Source: an uncultured Saprospirales bacterium (GTDB taxonomy: Bacteria > Bacteroidota > Bacteroidia > Chitinophagales > Saprospiraceae). Taken from it: a DNA stretch of 45,290 bases. Shown here piece after piece: positions 33,058-43,100 of this stretch (positions within the stretch are counted from its first letter, which is position 1; each line of letters begins with the position of its first letter). Location: positions 1 through 45,290 of the forward strand of contig CALCCH010000560.1 in NCBI GenBank assembly GCA_937899855.1, given 5' to 3'. Made by a program: the position numbers and the translations under genes. Under the pieces are notes generated by a model. It had not been told where the DNA came from. It searched no databases and saw nothing but the letters and a program-made list of their open reading frames with translations.

Positions 33058-34788
33058 ATGTTTAGGCAAGTTTTGTACCTCATCTTATTTTTGCTGCCCA
33101 GCGGCACCCTCTTCGCCCAAGACCCCTGCGGTGGCGGAGACGACCGCGGTGACTTTGGCTGCTCTCTACTCTCCTTCATCGGGCTCAAGGAGGAAGGCGA
33201 CGAATTCAACATTCCCCGCGTCCACGCCGTCGACCCCAACGAAATCTCGGGCCCCATCGGCTACGATACCGCCCAGTGGGTAAGCATCAACGACGACCTG
33301 GGTTATACCATCTTCTACGAAAACGATCCGGTCTTCGCTACCGCCCCCGCCCAAATCGTCGAAATTCGCATGCCCGTTGAGCCCGACCTCAACATCTTCT
33401 CCGTCCGGCTGGGCGAATTTGGCTTTGGCTTTTTTAATTTCGACGTTCCGGAGAATACAACCTTTTACAAAAATCGCCTCGACGTGGTCGATTCGCTCGA
33501 CGTACTGGTCGACGTTACCGCCGGTATCGATGTGGTGAGCAAGGAAGTCTTCTGGATTTTTGAATCCATCGACCCCCTCACCGGCCTGCCCCCCGAAGAT
33601 GCCCTCACCGGTTACCTCCCCGTCAACGATACCACCACGCTCTACAACGATACCCTCCCCAAACGCGGCGAGGGCTACGTCACCTTTACCATTCAACCCA
33701 AAAATACCCTGCTCACCGGCGATACCGTCACGACTCAGGCCGCCATCATCTTCGACATCAACGCCCCCCTCATCACCAATACCTGGACCAACCTGGTCGA
33801 CGCCTTTGGTCCGGTCAGTCAAATCGATACGGTCTTTCAAAACGGAGATGATTACCGCTTGATCTGGAGTGGGGTCGACGATGTCGGTGGGGTAGGCATT
33901 GAGTACTACGACCTCTACGTCGCCCAGGACGCGGGGCCTTTCTTGCTTTACCAAAGCGAAATCGACACCACCGTTTTGGAATTCCCCGGGGTGCCGGGTT
34001 CGACCTACGCCTTTTACGTCCGCTCGATCGACCACGTGGGCAACCGCGAAGCGGAAAAAACCGAAGCTGATCCCTACGTTACCATTACCAATAGCATCAA
34101 GGTGTTGGCCAAGGTCTTTCTCGAAGGGCCCTACGATGGCAATACGGGCTTGATGCGCGACCTACTCCGAGCCAACGACCTCCTGCCCACGGGCGAGCCC
34201 TTTACCGCACTCGGTTTTACCCACGTCGATGGCGGGGGCAACGAGGTGGTGAGCGCTGCCGTCTTCGATACCACCGGTCAGGACGCGATCGTGGATTGGG
34301 TCTTTCTCGAACTGCGCTCGCCGACCCAGTCGGACTCGGTGGTGGCTACGCGTGCTGCCCTGGTCCAAGCCGATGGCGACATCGTCGATCTCGATGGCCA
34401 GTCGGCGGTAGGCTTTAGCGGCAAGGCCGTCGGGGAGTACTACCTGGCCATTCGGCACCGCAACCACCTGGGGGTACGAACGGCCGATCGGGTTATGTTG
34501 AATGGGACCCCGGGAACACTGCTCGACTTTACGGCCCTTGGCTTCAACACCTTCGGCATCGATGCCCAAACGGAACTGGCGGGCGTCCGCGCCCTCTATT
34601 CGGGCAATGCCAATCACGATAGCCAGGTCAACGCCGTGGACAAAAACCTCTACTGGCGCGTCCAAAACGGGCAGACCTTTGACTACCTGATTTTTACGGC
34701 CGACTTCAACATGGATGGGGCGGTCAATGCCGTGGATAAGAACCTCTACTGGCGGATCAATAACTCGATTACCCAGCAACTCGATTAA
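33058..34788 (+). CDS. Secreted protein with giant-CARDB-type C-terminal module and dockerin-like repeats
   Basis: A 576-residue exported protein with signal peptide MFRQVLYLILFLLPSGTLFA before Gln. Residues about 55-240 carry the DPNEISGPIGYD, LGYTIFYENDP and FATAPAQIVEIRMP block. In other Bacteroidota and cyanobacteria this domain (I think DUF7619, name from memory) occurs near the C-terminus of giant CARDB proteins. A fibronectin-like domain (about 255-345) follows, then an ELR-rich domain. The C-terminus has two dockerin-like, possibly Ca-binding repeats: NANHDSQVNAVDKNLYWR and DFNMDGAVNAVDKNLYWR. There is no T9SS domain. It may be a detached module of the upstream giant protein, separated by the RHS/immunity pair. 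Confidence 0.85.
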   Translation: MFRQVLYLILFLLPSGTLFAQDPCGGGDDRGDFGCSLLSFIGLKEEGDEFNIPRVHAVDPNEISGPIGYDTAQWVSINDDLGYTIFYENDPVFATAPAQIVEIRMPVEPDLNIFSVRLGEFGFGFFNFDVPENTTFYKNRLDVVDSLDVLVDVTAGIDVVSKEVFWIFESIDPLTGLPPEDALTGYLPVNDTTTLYNDTLPKRGEGYVTFTIQPKNTLLTGDTVTTQAAIIFDINAPLITNTWTNLVDAFGPVSQIDTVFQNGDDYRLIWSGVDDVGGVGIEYYDLYVAQDAGPFLLYQSEIDTTVLEFPGVPGSTYAFYVRSIDHVGNREAEKTEADPYVTITNSIKVLAKVFLEGPYDGNTGLMRDLLRANDLLPTGEPFTALGFTHVDGGGNEVVSAAVFDTTGQDAIVDWVFLELRSPTQSDSVVATRAALVQADGDIVDLDGQSAVGFSGKAVGEYYLAIRHRNHLGVRTADRVMLNGTPGTLLDFTALGFNTFGIDAQTELAGVRALYSGNANHDSQVNAVDKNLYWRVQNGQTFDYLIFTADFNMDGAVNAVDKNLYWRINNSITQQLD

Positions 34789-34819
34789 CCTAACTAACCA
34801 GACGACTCAATGATCGGAA

Positions 34820-34834
34820 GACCGGCCCCCGGTC
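34820..34834 (+). terminator. Small GC hairpin between two secreted-protein genes
   Basis: GACCGG and CCGGTC flank a CCC loop, 32 nt after the stop at 34788 and 19 nt before the next ATG. There is no T tract on the plus strand (an A run follows), so termination is only possible; it may be a mRNA structure near the next start. Confidence 0.35.
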
Positions 34835-34853
34835 GGTCAAAAAAATCGAACTT

Positions 34854-35888
34854 ATGAAACCATTACTTTCCTTTTTGGCCCTTTTCCTGAGTGTTGGCCT
34901 CGCGGCGCAGACCTTTTGCCTACGCCTGTCCGAGGTATCGAACAACGGCAGTAATTACGTCGTACGAATCGAAATCCAGGGTGCCCAATCCTTTAACCTG
35001 GGTTCCAGCAATTTGCAGTGGTCTTTCAACAGTGGAGCCGTTCAAGATCCCGTGTTGCTGTCCTCGCCCCTCGCTCCGCCCCTTTATCAGGTCCCAACGG
35101 TGACCACCCAGGGGGGGACCGAAGCTTCCTTTAATATCGAATTGGGCTTTCCCGGTTTTGGTACCTCGATCGCCGCTTTTCCGGCCTGGACCGAATTGGG
35201 GACGGTCGCTTTTGCGATTACCGATCCGGGAAACATCGGCCTGATGGAATGGAGTTACAACGGGGGCACGACCCAGACCGTCGTTTTTTTGGACGACGAA
35301 GCCACCCAAATTTTTGCCACCACCCTCAACTGTCTCCAGGGCACCGGTGGCGCCCTGCCCGTCGAGCTACTGGATTTCCAGGTCCACAAGAGCGAGCGAG
35401 CGGTGGACCTGCGCTGGTCGACGGCTGTCGAAGTGGACAATGAAGGCTTTGCGGTACTGCGCAGCAAGGACGCCCAAGAGTGGGAACGCATCGACTGGAT
35501 TGCCGGGATGGGGCAAAGTCAGGTACAACAGGCTTACCAGAGCCGGGATGAAAAACCGTACCAGGGTAGCAACTACTACCGCTTGGAGCAGGTCGATTTT
35601 GACGGTCGGGTCGCCCATTCCCCCATCCGCAGCGTCCACTTTGAGCAGGGTGACGAGCTGCGGCTGTCGCCCAATCCTGCGGAATACGAGACCTTTATCC
35701 AGCATCCCGCCAACGAAGAACTGGCCGAAATTGTCATTTATGACCAGATGGGGCAAGAAATTCGCCGCTTTGTGCCCAACAATCCCCTCCTGGCGGTTGG
35801 AGATTTGGCAAACGGTGTTTATTTTGTAGAAATCTGGATGAAAGGCGAACGCCGCTATTATCAAAAGCTCCTGATTCAGCGGCCCTAG
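34854..35888 (+). CDS. T9SS cargo protein with C-terminal sorting domain
   Basis: A 344-residue exported protein with signal peptide MKPLLSFLALFLSVGLAA before Gln. Residues about 20-150 form a cohesin- or Ig-like beta domain (VVRIEIQGAQSFNLGSSNLQ). A linker beginning ALPVELLDFQVHKSE leads into the fibronectin-like stretch typical just before T9SS tails. The last 80 residues are a type A sorting domain: LSPNPAEYETFIQ, ELAEIVIYDQMGQEIRR, LANGVYFVEIW and KLLIQRP. It should therefore be secreted by T9SS and attached to the surface or released. Its substrate or ligand is unknown. Confidence 0.92.
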   Translation: MKPLLSFLALFLSVGLAAQTFCLRLSEVSNNGSNYVVRIEIQGAQSFNLGSSNLQWSFNSGAVQDPVLLSSPLAPPLYQVPTVTTQGGTEASFNIELGFPGFGTSIAAFPAWTELGTVAFAITDPGNIGLMEWSYNGGTTQTVVFLDDEATQIFATTLNCLQGTGGALPVELLDFQVHKSERAVDLRWSTAVEVDNEGFAVLRSKDAQEWERIDWIAGMGQSQVQQAYQSRDEKPYQGSNYYRLEQVDFDGRVAHSPIRSVHFEQGDELRLSPNPAEYETFIQHPANEELAEIVIYDQMGQEIRRFVPNNPLLAVGDLANGVYFVEIWMKGERRYYQKLLIQRP

Positions 35889-35941
35889 TCCCCCCAATCG
35901 CGCTCGTCCGGATGGAGGTTCTGAATTTTTAATCCACTACT

Positions 35942-36220
35942 ATGCCAGTACCATTGGAGCGAGTGGCCATTACCGCCATTGAAGCCTACGAACAGCGGCA
36001 GCTTTCGCTGGGGGATTTACTCCGCCGCATCGAGCGGCTCCTCCCCGATTTGCGGGCTCAACTGTCGACCCCGGACCACCGGCGTTTGTCGGATGCCTGC
36101 TTCGAAATCGAGCAGATCCGCGCCTTTTGCCACGCAGAAGATACCCTCCTCTCCACCGATGACGAAGCCTTTATCGAGCGGGAATTGCGGGCCATGAAGG
36201 ATTTGCTCCATCCGGATTAG
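35942..36220 (+). CDS. Unknown 92-residue helical protein
   Basis: A small soluble all-alpha protein starting MPVPLERVAITAIEAYEQRQ, with predicted helices through RRIERLLPDLRAQL and ALRAMKDLL-type segments and one His/Cys pair (FCHAED). No family is recognised. It lies 53 bp after the T9SS cargo gene and converges with the minus-strand PAP2 gene. A GC palindrome (CCCCGCGGGG, 36228-36237) sits between the two stops. Confidence 0.65.
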   Translation: MPVPLERVAITAIEAYEQRQLSLGDLLRRIERLLPDLRAQLSTPDHRRLSDACFEIEQIRAFCHAEDTLLSTDDEAFIERELRAMKDLLHPD

Positions 36221-36238
36221 CACCTTCCCCCGCGGGGC

Positions 36239-36972
36239 TCAGTGTAGCGCCGGTACCAAGACCCCCCCCACCAAGGCCCCTACGATATAACCCACCAGCA
36301 CGTCGGTGGGGAAGTGTTTGCCCGCCTTGACCCGTAAAAAACCCGTCAGCGCCGGAATGGAAACGGAAGCGGTCCAGACCCAGGGCCGCCAGGGGCTATC
36401 GGGATAATAAGTACTAAAAGTTTGGGCCGTCAGAAAATACATGGCGGCCGTGGTGGAGGTATGGCCGGAGAAAAAGGACATCCGGGCTTTCCGATCCCGT
36501 CGCTGCTCCATGGGGAAGGTAGTGAGGTCGTTGTTGTACATAAAGGGGCGGGGTCGGCGCACCACCCGTTTGGTAAAGCTGGTGATGCCCATGTTGAGGA
36601 CGAAGGATTGGAGGGTCATGAGGGATTGCGTTCCGCGATCGTCATTGGCGGTGGGGCGGTTGAAGAGCAATACCAGGGGGGTATGAGGGAACTGGCCACC
36701 AGGGCATCGGAAATATTGCGGGCCGGTCGGGAAGACTGTTTGGTCGCCCAGCGATCGATGCTCAGCGGAAAACGGTGGCGGGGTTCGGTGTACAGTTGCT
36801 GGATGGTTTCGTCGCTGATGGGGGGAAAATCATTGAGGAAAAGGAGGCCACCACCCGTGAGGGCGATACCTGAGCCCAGGAGGGTCAGCTCGGTGGGGGT
36901 ATTGGGCGAGTACTGGGCGGCAACGGAATGCGATAGGCCAAATAGGCCGAGGAGCAAAATCAAGGTTTTCAT
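36239..36972 (-). pseudogene. PAP2-family phosphatase, frameshifted in a G/C run
   Basis: Two minus-strand frames together encode a complete PAP2 acid phosphatase of 244 residues. The upstream frame starts at ATG 36972 with signal peptide MKTLILLLGLFGLSHSVAA before Gln and runs to SSLIPP. The downstream frame (to 36239) carries the catalytic motifs KRVVRRPRP (KxxxxxxRP), FSGHTS (PSGH type) and RVKAGKHFPTD (SRxxxxxHxxxD type), with several hydrophobic helices. They join in frame if the C run opposite 36676-36681 has seven instead of six bases. The enzyme would dephosphorylate lipid phosphates in the envelope. Whether the frameshift is real or a base-call error is unknown. Confidence 0.85.
36676..36681 (-). 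other. Homopolymer frameshift site in the PAP2 gene
   Basis: On the coding strand the sequence reads ATA CCC CCC TGG TAT TGC. One more C gives ATA CCC CCC CTG GTA TTG CTC TTC AAC, that is IPPLVLLFN, which runs into the PAP2 catalytic half. The needed shift is -1, as at the other frameshift in this window. Confidence 0.85.
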
Positions 36973-37172
36973 GGAGTAAAAATAGCCATTCAAAAGCAGC
37001 TTTTTTGCATCCATTTGGGGGCGATCCCCAGGGATTGGGTCCCGCTGCCTTTTGGGAAGGGCCGGGAGCGGGCCCTTGGGGTGTCACAGACATATTTTTT
37101 TGTGTAATGTATGGCATCCTATTTGTTGGGGGAAGAGAAGGAGAAACGATTTACCCACAAAACCCCCCTACC

Positions 37173-40100
37173 GTGAAAAAAGGATTAAATACCTACCCCT
37201 TCCTCTTCCTACTTTTTAGTTTATTCCTCCCCGATCAAGGCGCACTGGCCCAATGCAGCGGCGGACTGAGTCAATTCTCGGCCTGTTATGGCGATAACGA
37301 GGCGGATCTGGTACTGTTTGAAATTTGTCCCTCCGCGGGTACGGCCATTCGCGCCACCGTCGAACGGGGCAGTTTTGGTACCATTGATGGCGTCGATAAC
37401 CTCACCGTCTACGAAGGGGGCTCTAGCTCCGGTACTTCGGGTACGATTTACTTCGGCCCCCAGAGTGGTGACTTTGCGGGGACCCTGATCACGGGAAGTA
37501 CGAACCAGTGTTTGATTTTTGTGAGCAATAGCAACGGCACTGTAAGCTGTACCAACCTCGTCGAGCGGGAGCTGATCGTTTGCGCCGAAGAAGTGCCCTC
37601 GGGAACGGTTGATTTTACCGGTCCCACCGAAATTTGCATCAACGCCGGCGTACAAATCGGACTCGCCGGTGGTTACCCCCGTGGCGGTACTTACAGCGGC
37701 CCCGGGGTCAACGATAACGGAAACGGAACGACCTACAGCTTCGATCCCGCCATTGCCGGGGTAGGAGTCCATACCCTGAGTTACCAGGGCCCCGGTGGCG
37801 CCATCGCCACCTACGACATTGAAGTATTTGCCTTGCCCGGCCCCAGCTTCACCGCTCCGGCCGACCTCTGTATCGACGCCGGCATCCAAACCGGCCTCGG
37901 CGGCGGTAGCCCCAGCGGTGGCGTCTACAGCGGACCCGGCGTCAGCGACGATGGCAATGGCAGTACCTATTCCTTTAATCCCGGCGTGGCTGGCCTCGGC
38001 GTCCATACCATCACCTACACCGAGGGCAGCGTCTGTGCCCTTACTGCCATCGACAACATCGAAGTACTGGCGGCCTGTGGCTGTCCGACGGGCCAGGATT
38101 CCTACTTCCACTGCTACGACAACAACGAGAGCGACCTGGTCATCTTCGAAGTCTGCCCCAGTGTCGGCTCCGCGGCCCAGGCAACGATCGATCAGGGCGT
38201 TTACGCCTCCTTTATCGATAACCTGACGGTATACCAGGGCACCAGTGGCTCGGGTAGCGGCGGAACCCTCCTGTATGGTCCCGCCAGTGGCGATCTGTCG
38301 GGAACGACCATCACCGGCAACGTGGCGGATCAGTGTTTGATTTTTGTGAGCAACACTGATCCTCTCGTGAGTTGTAAGGATGGGGACGCAGTGGGTTTGG
38401 AGGTTTGTGGGGAAGACATCAGTCCCTTCGTCGTGTTTACCGCTCCGGATGATCTATGCGAGGATGCTGGCGTCCAGACGGGCTTGGGCGGCGGTAGCCC
38501 GACCGGTGGGGTCTACAGTGGCCCCGGGGTGACCGATGATGGCAATGGCCTGACCTACGGCTTTGATCCCGCCGCCGCGGGGACGGGCACCCAGACGATC
38601 ACCTACACCAATGGCAGTGCGGCCAGTGACGACGTGGAAGTATTTGCCTTGGTCGTTCCGGTGTACAATGCTCCGGGAAGTATCTGTATCGACGAAGGCA
38701 TTCAGGAGAACCTCGGTGGGGGTTTTCCCACCGGTGGGGTGTACAGTGGCCTCGGGGTCAGCGATGATGGCAACGGACTCACCTACCGCTTTTATCCCCG
38801 GGTGGTGGGAATCGGCAGCCATACCGTGACCTACACCGATGGCAATTGTGGCAGCTCGGACAGCGATCAGATTGTGGTGACGGCGGCTTGTACCTGCCCC
38901 AGTGGGGAGCAGAGTTTTTACCACTGTTACACCGACAACGAAAGCGATTTGGTGATCTTCGAAGTTTGTCCCAGTGCGGGAGAATTTGCCCAGGCGGAAA
39001 TTACCCAGGGCACTTACCTGTCCGCCGATCGCCTGTCGGTATACGCGGGTGCTACGGGCTCCGGCACCGGTGGAACCCTGGTCTTTGGTCCCCAAAATGG
39101 GAACCTGGCGGGAACCATCATCAGTGGTACCATCGCTGATCAGTGCTTGATTTTTGTCAGCAATAGCGATGCGGTTTTGAGTTGTGCCACGGGCATCCAA
39201 TTGCCCTTGTTGGTGTGCGGTCGGAGCAATGCGTCCAACGTAACCTTTACGGCACCCGAGGACTTGGCGATCAGTGCGGGCATCCAATCGGGCCTGGGCG
39301 GTGGTTTGCCGACGGGAGGGGTATACAGCGGCTCCGGAGTGACGGATGACGGGAATGGCCTGACCTACAGCTTTGATCCTACCGTGGCGGGGCTGGGTGT
39401 CCAAACCCTGACCTACACCGTTGGCGCTTTCTCGGCCAGCGATGATGTGGAGGTCTTGAACCTCGCGCCCCCCAGTTTTTCCAAGAGCTTCAACCCTATC
39501 CAGACCGGTGTGGGGGCGGTCAGTACGCTGACCTTTACGATCGACAACGCTTCGGGCGGGGCCCCGGCCACCAGCTTGGCCTTTACCGATAACCTCCCGG
39601 CGGGCATGACGGTTGCCAATCCCCCCAACCTACAGTTGTCCAATATTTCGGGAACGGTGACGGCAACGGCGGGCGCCTCAAGCATCAGCTTGAGCGATGG
39701 CATCCTGCCCCTCGGAATCACCGGCACCATCAGCGTCGACGTCACCAGCAGCAGTGCCGGTACCCTGGCCAATACCACCGGCGATTTGACCTCCAGCAAT
39801 GGCAACAGTGGAACGGCCTCGGCCAATCTCATCGTATCGACCGACCGCCCCGGGGTGAGCATGAGCTTTTCCCCCAGTACCGTCAATCTGGGGGAACGCA
39901 GTACCCTCACCATCACGATCGACAATGCCACGAACAGCGGCAACCTGATTGGCATTACCATGACCAACAACCTGCCGGCTGGCCTGGAAATCGCCTCCCC
40001 CGCCAACCTCAGCGCCACCAATACCGGTATCGGTACCCTGACGGGAGTGGCGGGTACCCAATTGTTTTCCTACAATACCACGGGCTTTACCCAGGAGATT

Positions 40101-43100
40101 GCGGCCAATGGCTCCTGTACCTTTTCGGTAGACGTGGTGCCCAGTGGCTCCGGTACCATCGTCAACTCGACCGAGGCGATAACCGTCCGCAATAACTTTT
40201 TCCAATTCTTTGAATGTGGAAAAGCCACCGCGGCCCTGACGGTCAATACCCCGACCCAGGTGTTCTTACAAAAGACCTTTTCGACCAACCCCGTGCTTCC
40301 GGGCGGGACCACCACCCTCGATTATACCATCACCAACCTGAGTCGTGACTTTAGTGCCACCAACATCAGCTTTACCGACGATCTGGATGCGGTGCTGACG
40401 GGCTTGGTGGCTACCGGCACCCCCCTGAGCAACGTTTGCGGTACGGGGGCCAGCCTCAGCGGTACCAGTACCCTGACTTTGAGTGGGGGCACCCTGGCTG
40501 CGGGTGCGAGCTGTACCTTTAGCGTACCGGTAACCGTACCCGGTGGCGCCACTACGGGCGCTTACCCCAGTACGAGTAGTGCCATTACCGCCACCTCAAA
40601 CGGGGCCGCCGTAACGGGCAATACCGGTACGGCCGAACTTTTCGTGGCCCCCGTCCCGACCTTTACCAAGACCTTCCTGCAAAACCCCATTCCCGCCGGT
40701 GGAACGGCGACTTTGGAGTTTACGATTACCAACAATAGCACCACCAACACCCTCGAATCCGTCACCTTTACCGATCCGATCGCCGATTTCCTCTCGGGGG
40801 CTACGGTGACCAACCTGCCAGCGGGCAATTCCTGCGGGACTGGCTCCACTTTCTTTACGTCGACCGTCGCGGGGGAACTGGTGTTCCAGGTCAACGGTGC
40901 GAACATCGCGCCCAGCGGCTCCTGTACGTTTACCATCGACCTCGCCATTCCCGATAACGTACCCACCGGAACGTATAACAACACGACGAGCGAACTCTTG
41001 GGCTCCATCGGAGGTCAAACGGTGTCGGCGCTCGCCGCAACGGATGATCTGGAAATCCTGGCGATACCACGCCTGAGCAAAGCCTTCCTCAACGATCCAG
41101 TGGATGCGGGCAGTACGGTCAACCTAGAATTTACCCTCAGCTACGATGCCTTCGCCACCGGCAATGCCACGGGCGTCGCCTTCACCGACGACCTCAACGC
41201 CGTCATCCCCGGGCTGGCCGCCGTCGGCCTCCCCCTCAACGACATCTGCGGGACCGGCTCCTCGATCAGCGGGACGACCAACCTGACCTTTACCGGTGGC
41301 ACCATGGCCCCGGGCGACGTGTGTACCTTTACCGTGCCGGTACAGGTACCCGTCGGGGTGAGTCCCGGCTCCTACACCAATACCACCAGTAGCCTCAGTG
41401 CTACCGTGGGGGGACAAGCCGCTACCTACAGCCCGGCCACGGACGATCTCGACATCGGTGGCCTCAGCGTGACCCAAGAATTTATTGGTGATCCCGCCAT
41501 TCCGGGCGAGCTGGTCACCCTACGTTACACCATCGACAACACCTCCACCTTCGATGCCACCAATATCGTTTTTACGGAAAACCTCACTTCCATACTCTCC
41601 AGTGCCACCGTCGAAGCTCCCCCCACCGCCGCTTGCGGGGGCTCCTTCATCGCCAGTGGGAACACCTTCCTGATCCTAAACGGTGCAGCGGTGACGGCGG
41701 GCTCCAGCTGTAGTTTTGACCTAAACCTGCGCGTACCCAGCTCGGCGACCAGTGGCACTTACAATGGCGTCACCAGCACTGTTAGTGCCACCATCAATGG
41801 CAGTGGCACCACCTTCAGCGCCGTGACCGACCAACTGGTGGTCGATAAAGAGCTGATCCAATTGACCAAAAGCTTTACCGACGATCCCGTACTGCCCGGT
41901 AGCAACGTGACTTTGGAATACACCCTGACCAACTTGAGTAGCACCGCTGCCCTGACCAACGTCGCCTTTACCGACGACCTCGATGCCGTACTCAGCGGCC
42001 TGGCCGCAACGGGGCTGCCCCAAAATGACATCTGTGGGACGGGCTCCCAAATCAGCGGGACCAGCACCGTCAGCTTTAGCGGTGGCAACCTGAGTCCCGG
42101 CGCCAGTTGTACCTTTAGCATTACGGTGCAGGTTCCGGGAAGTGTGGCCTTCGGTAGCGTCCTGAGCAGCACGACGAGTACCGTTACGGGTACCGTCAGT
42201 AGCCTGAGCGTCGAAGGGACTGCCGCCAGCGATGAGCTACGGATTCAGGCCATTCAGTTTGACAAAACCATCACCGGTCCCGTACAAACAGGAAACATTG
42301 CGTCGATCACCTATACAATCACCACCAGCGACCCCAGCAATGCGGTATCCGACCTGGCCTTTACCGATGACCTGGAAGCCTGGATCAGTGGCTTGACCAC
42401 GGTCAATTTGCCCCTGGACGATGCTTGTGGATTGGGGGCCCGGGCCAGCGGCAGCTCCGTCGTGACCCTCGGACGGGGGGAATTGGCGGCCGGTACTTCC
42501 TGTAATTTTGACGTTCAGGTTCAGATTCCTTGTGGGATTGCCGCCGGTACCTACGCCAGTCCGAGTAGTACCCTCAGTGGTTTGTTTGGATCGGGCTCGA
42601 CCAGCGCTACGGCGGCCGCCACCAACCTGACGGTCAATGCCATCGGCACCAGCTTTACGGCGCCGAGTGACCTTTGTACCGACGATGGTATCCAAAACGG
42701 TTTGGGGGGCGGTAGTCCCAGTGGTGGGGTCTACAGTGGCTCGGGGGTCACCGATGATGGCAATGGCTCGACCTACTCCTTTGACCCCAGTGCCGTTGGG
42801 GAGGGCATTTTCACGATCACCTACACCGAAGCCACTTGTGGCGAGGTGGCCAGTGATGAAATCGTCGTCATCGCGGTACCGACCGCACCGAGTACCACTG
42901 GCGAGATGATCGAACGCACCGATCCGGTGGTGACGGGGCTGACCGCAACGGTGGCGGATTGTATCGTGACGCCCAGTCAGTCGGGCACTACTTCGCTGAC
43001 AATTAATACCAGCAATTTGGCTAGCGTCAACTTTAGTTTTGGGTCGGACAACGTGGTCAATTTTGACATGAGCGCCGCGGGTATTCCGGCCGGAGCCGTA

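Noticed and set aside
36228-36237. CCCCGCGGGG palindrome as a bidirectional terminator between convergent genes
   Set aside because: It is only 10 bp with no loop and no T tract on either side.
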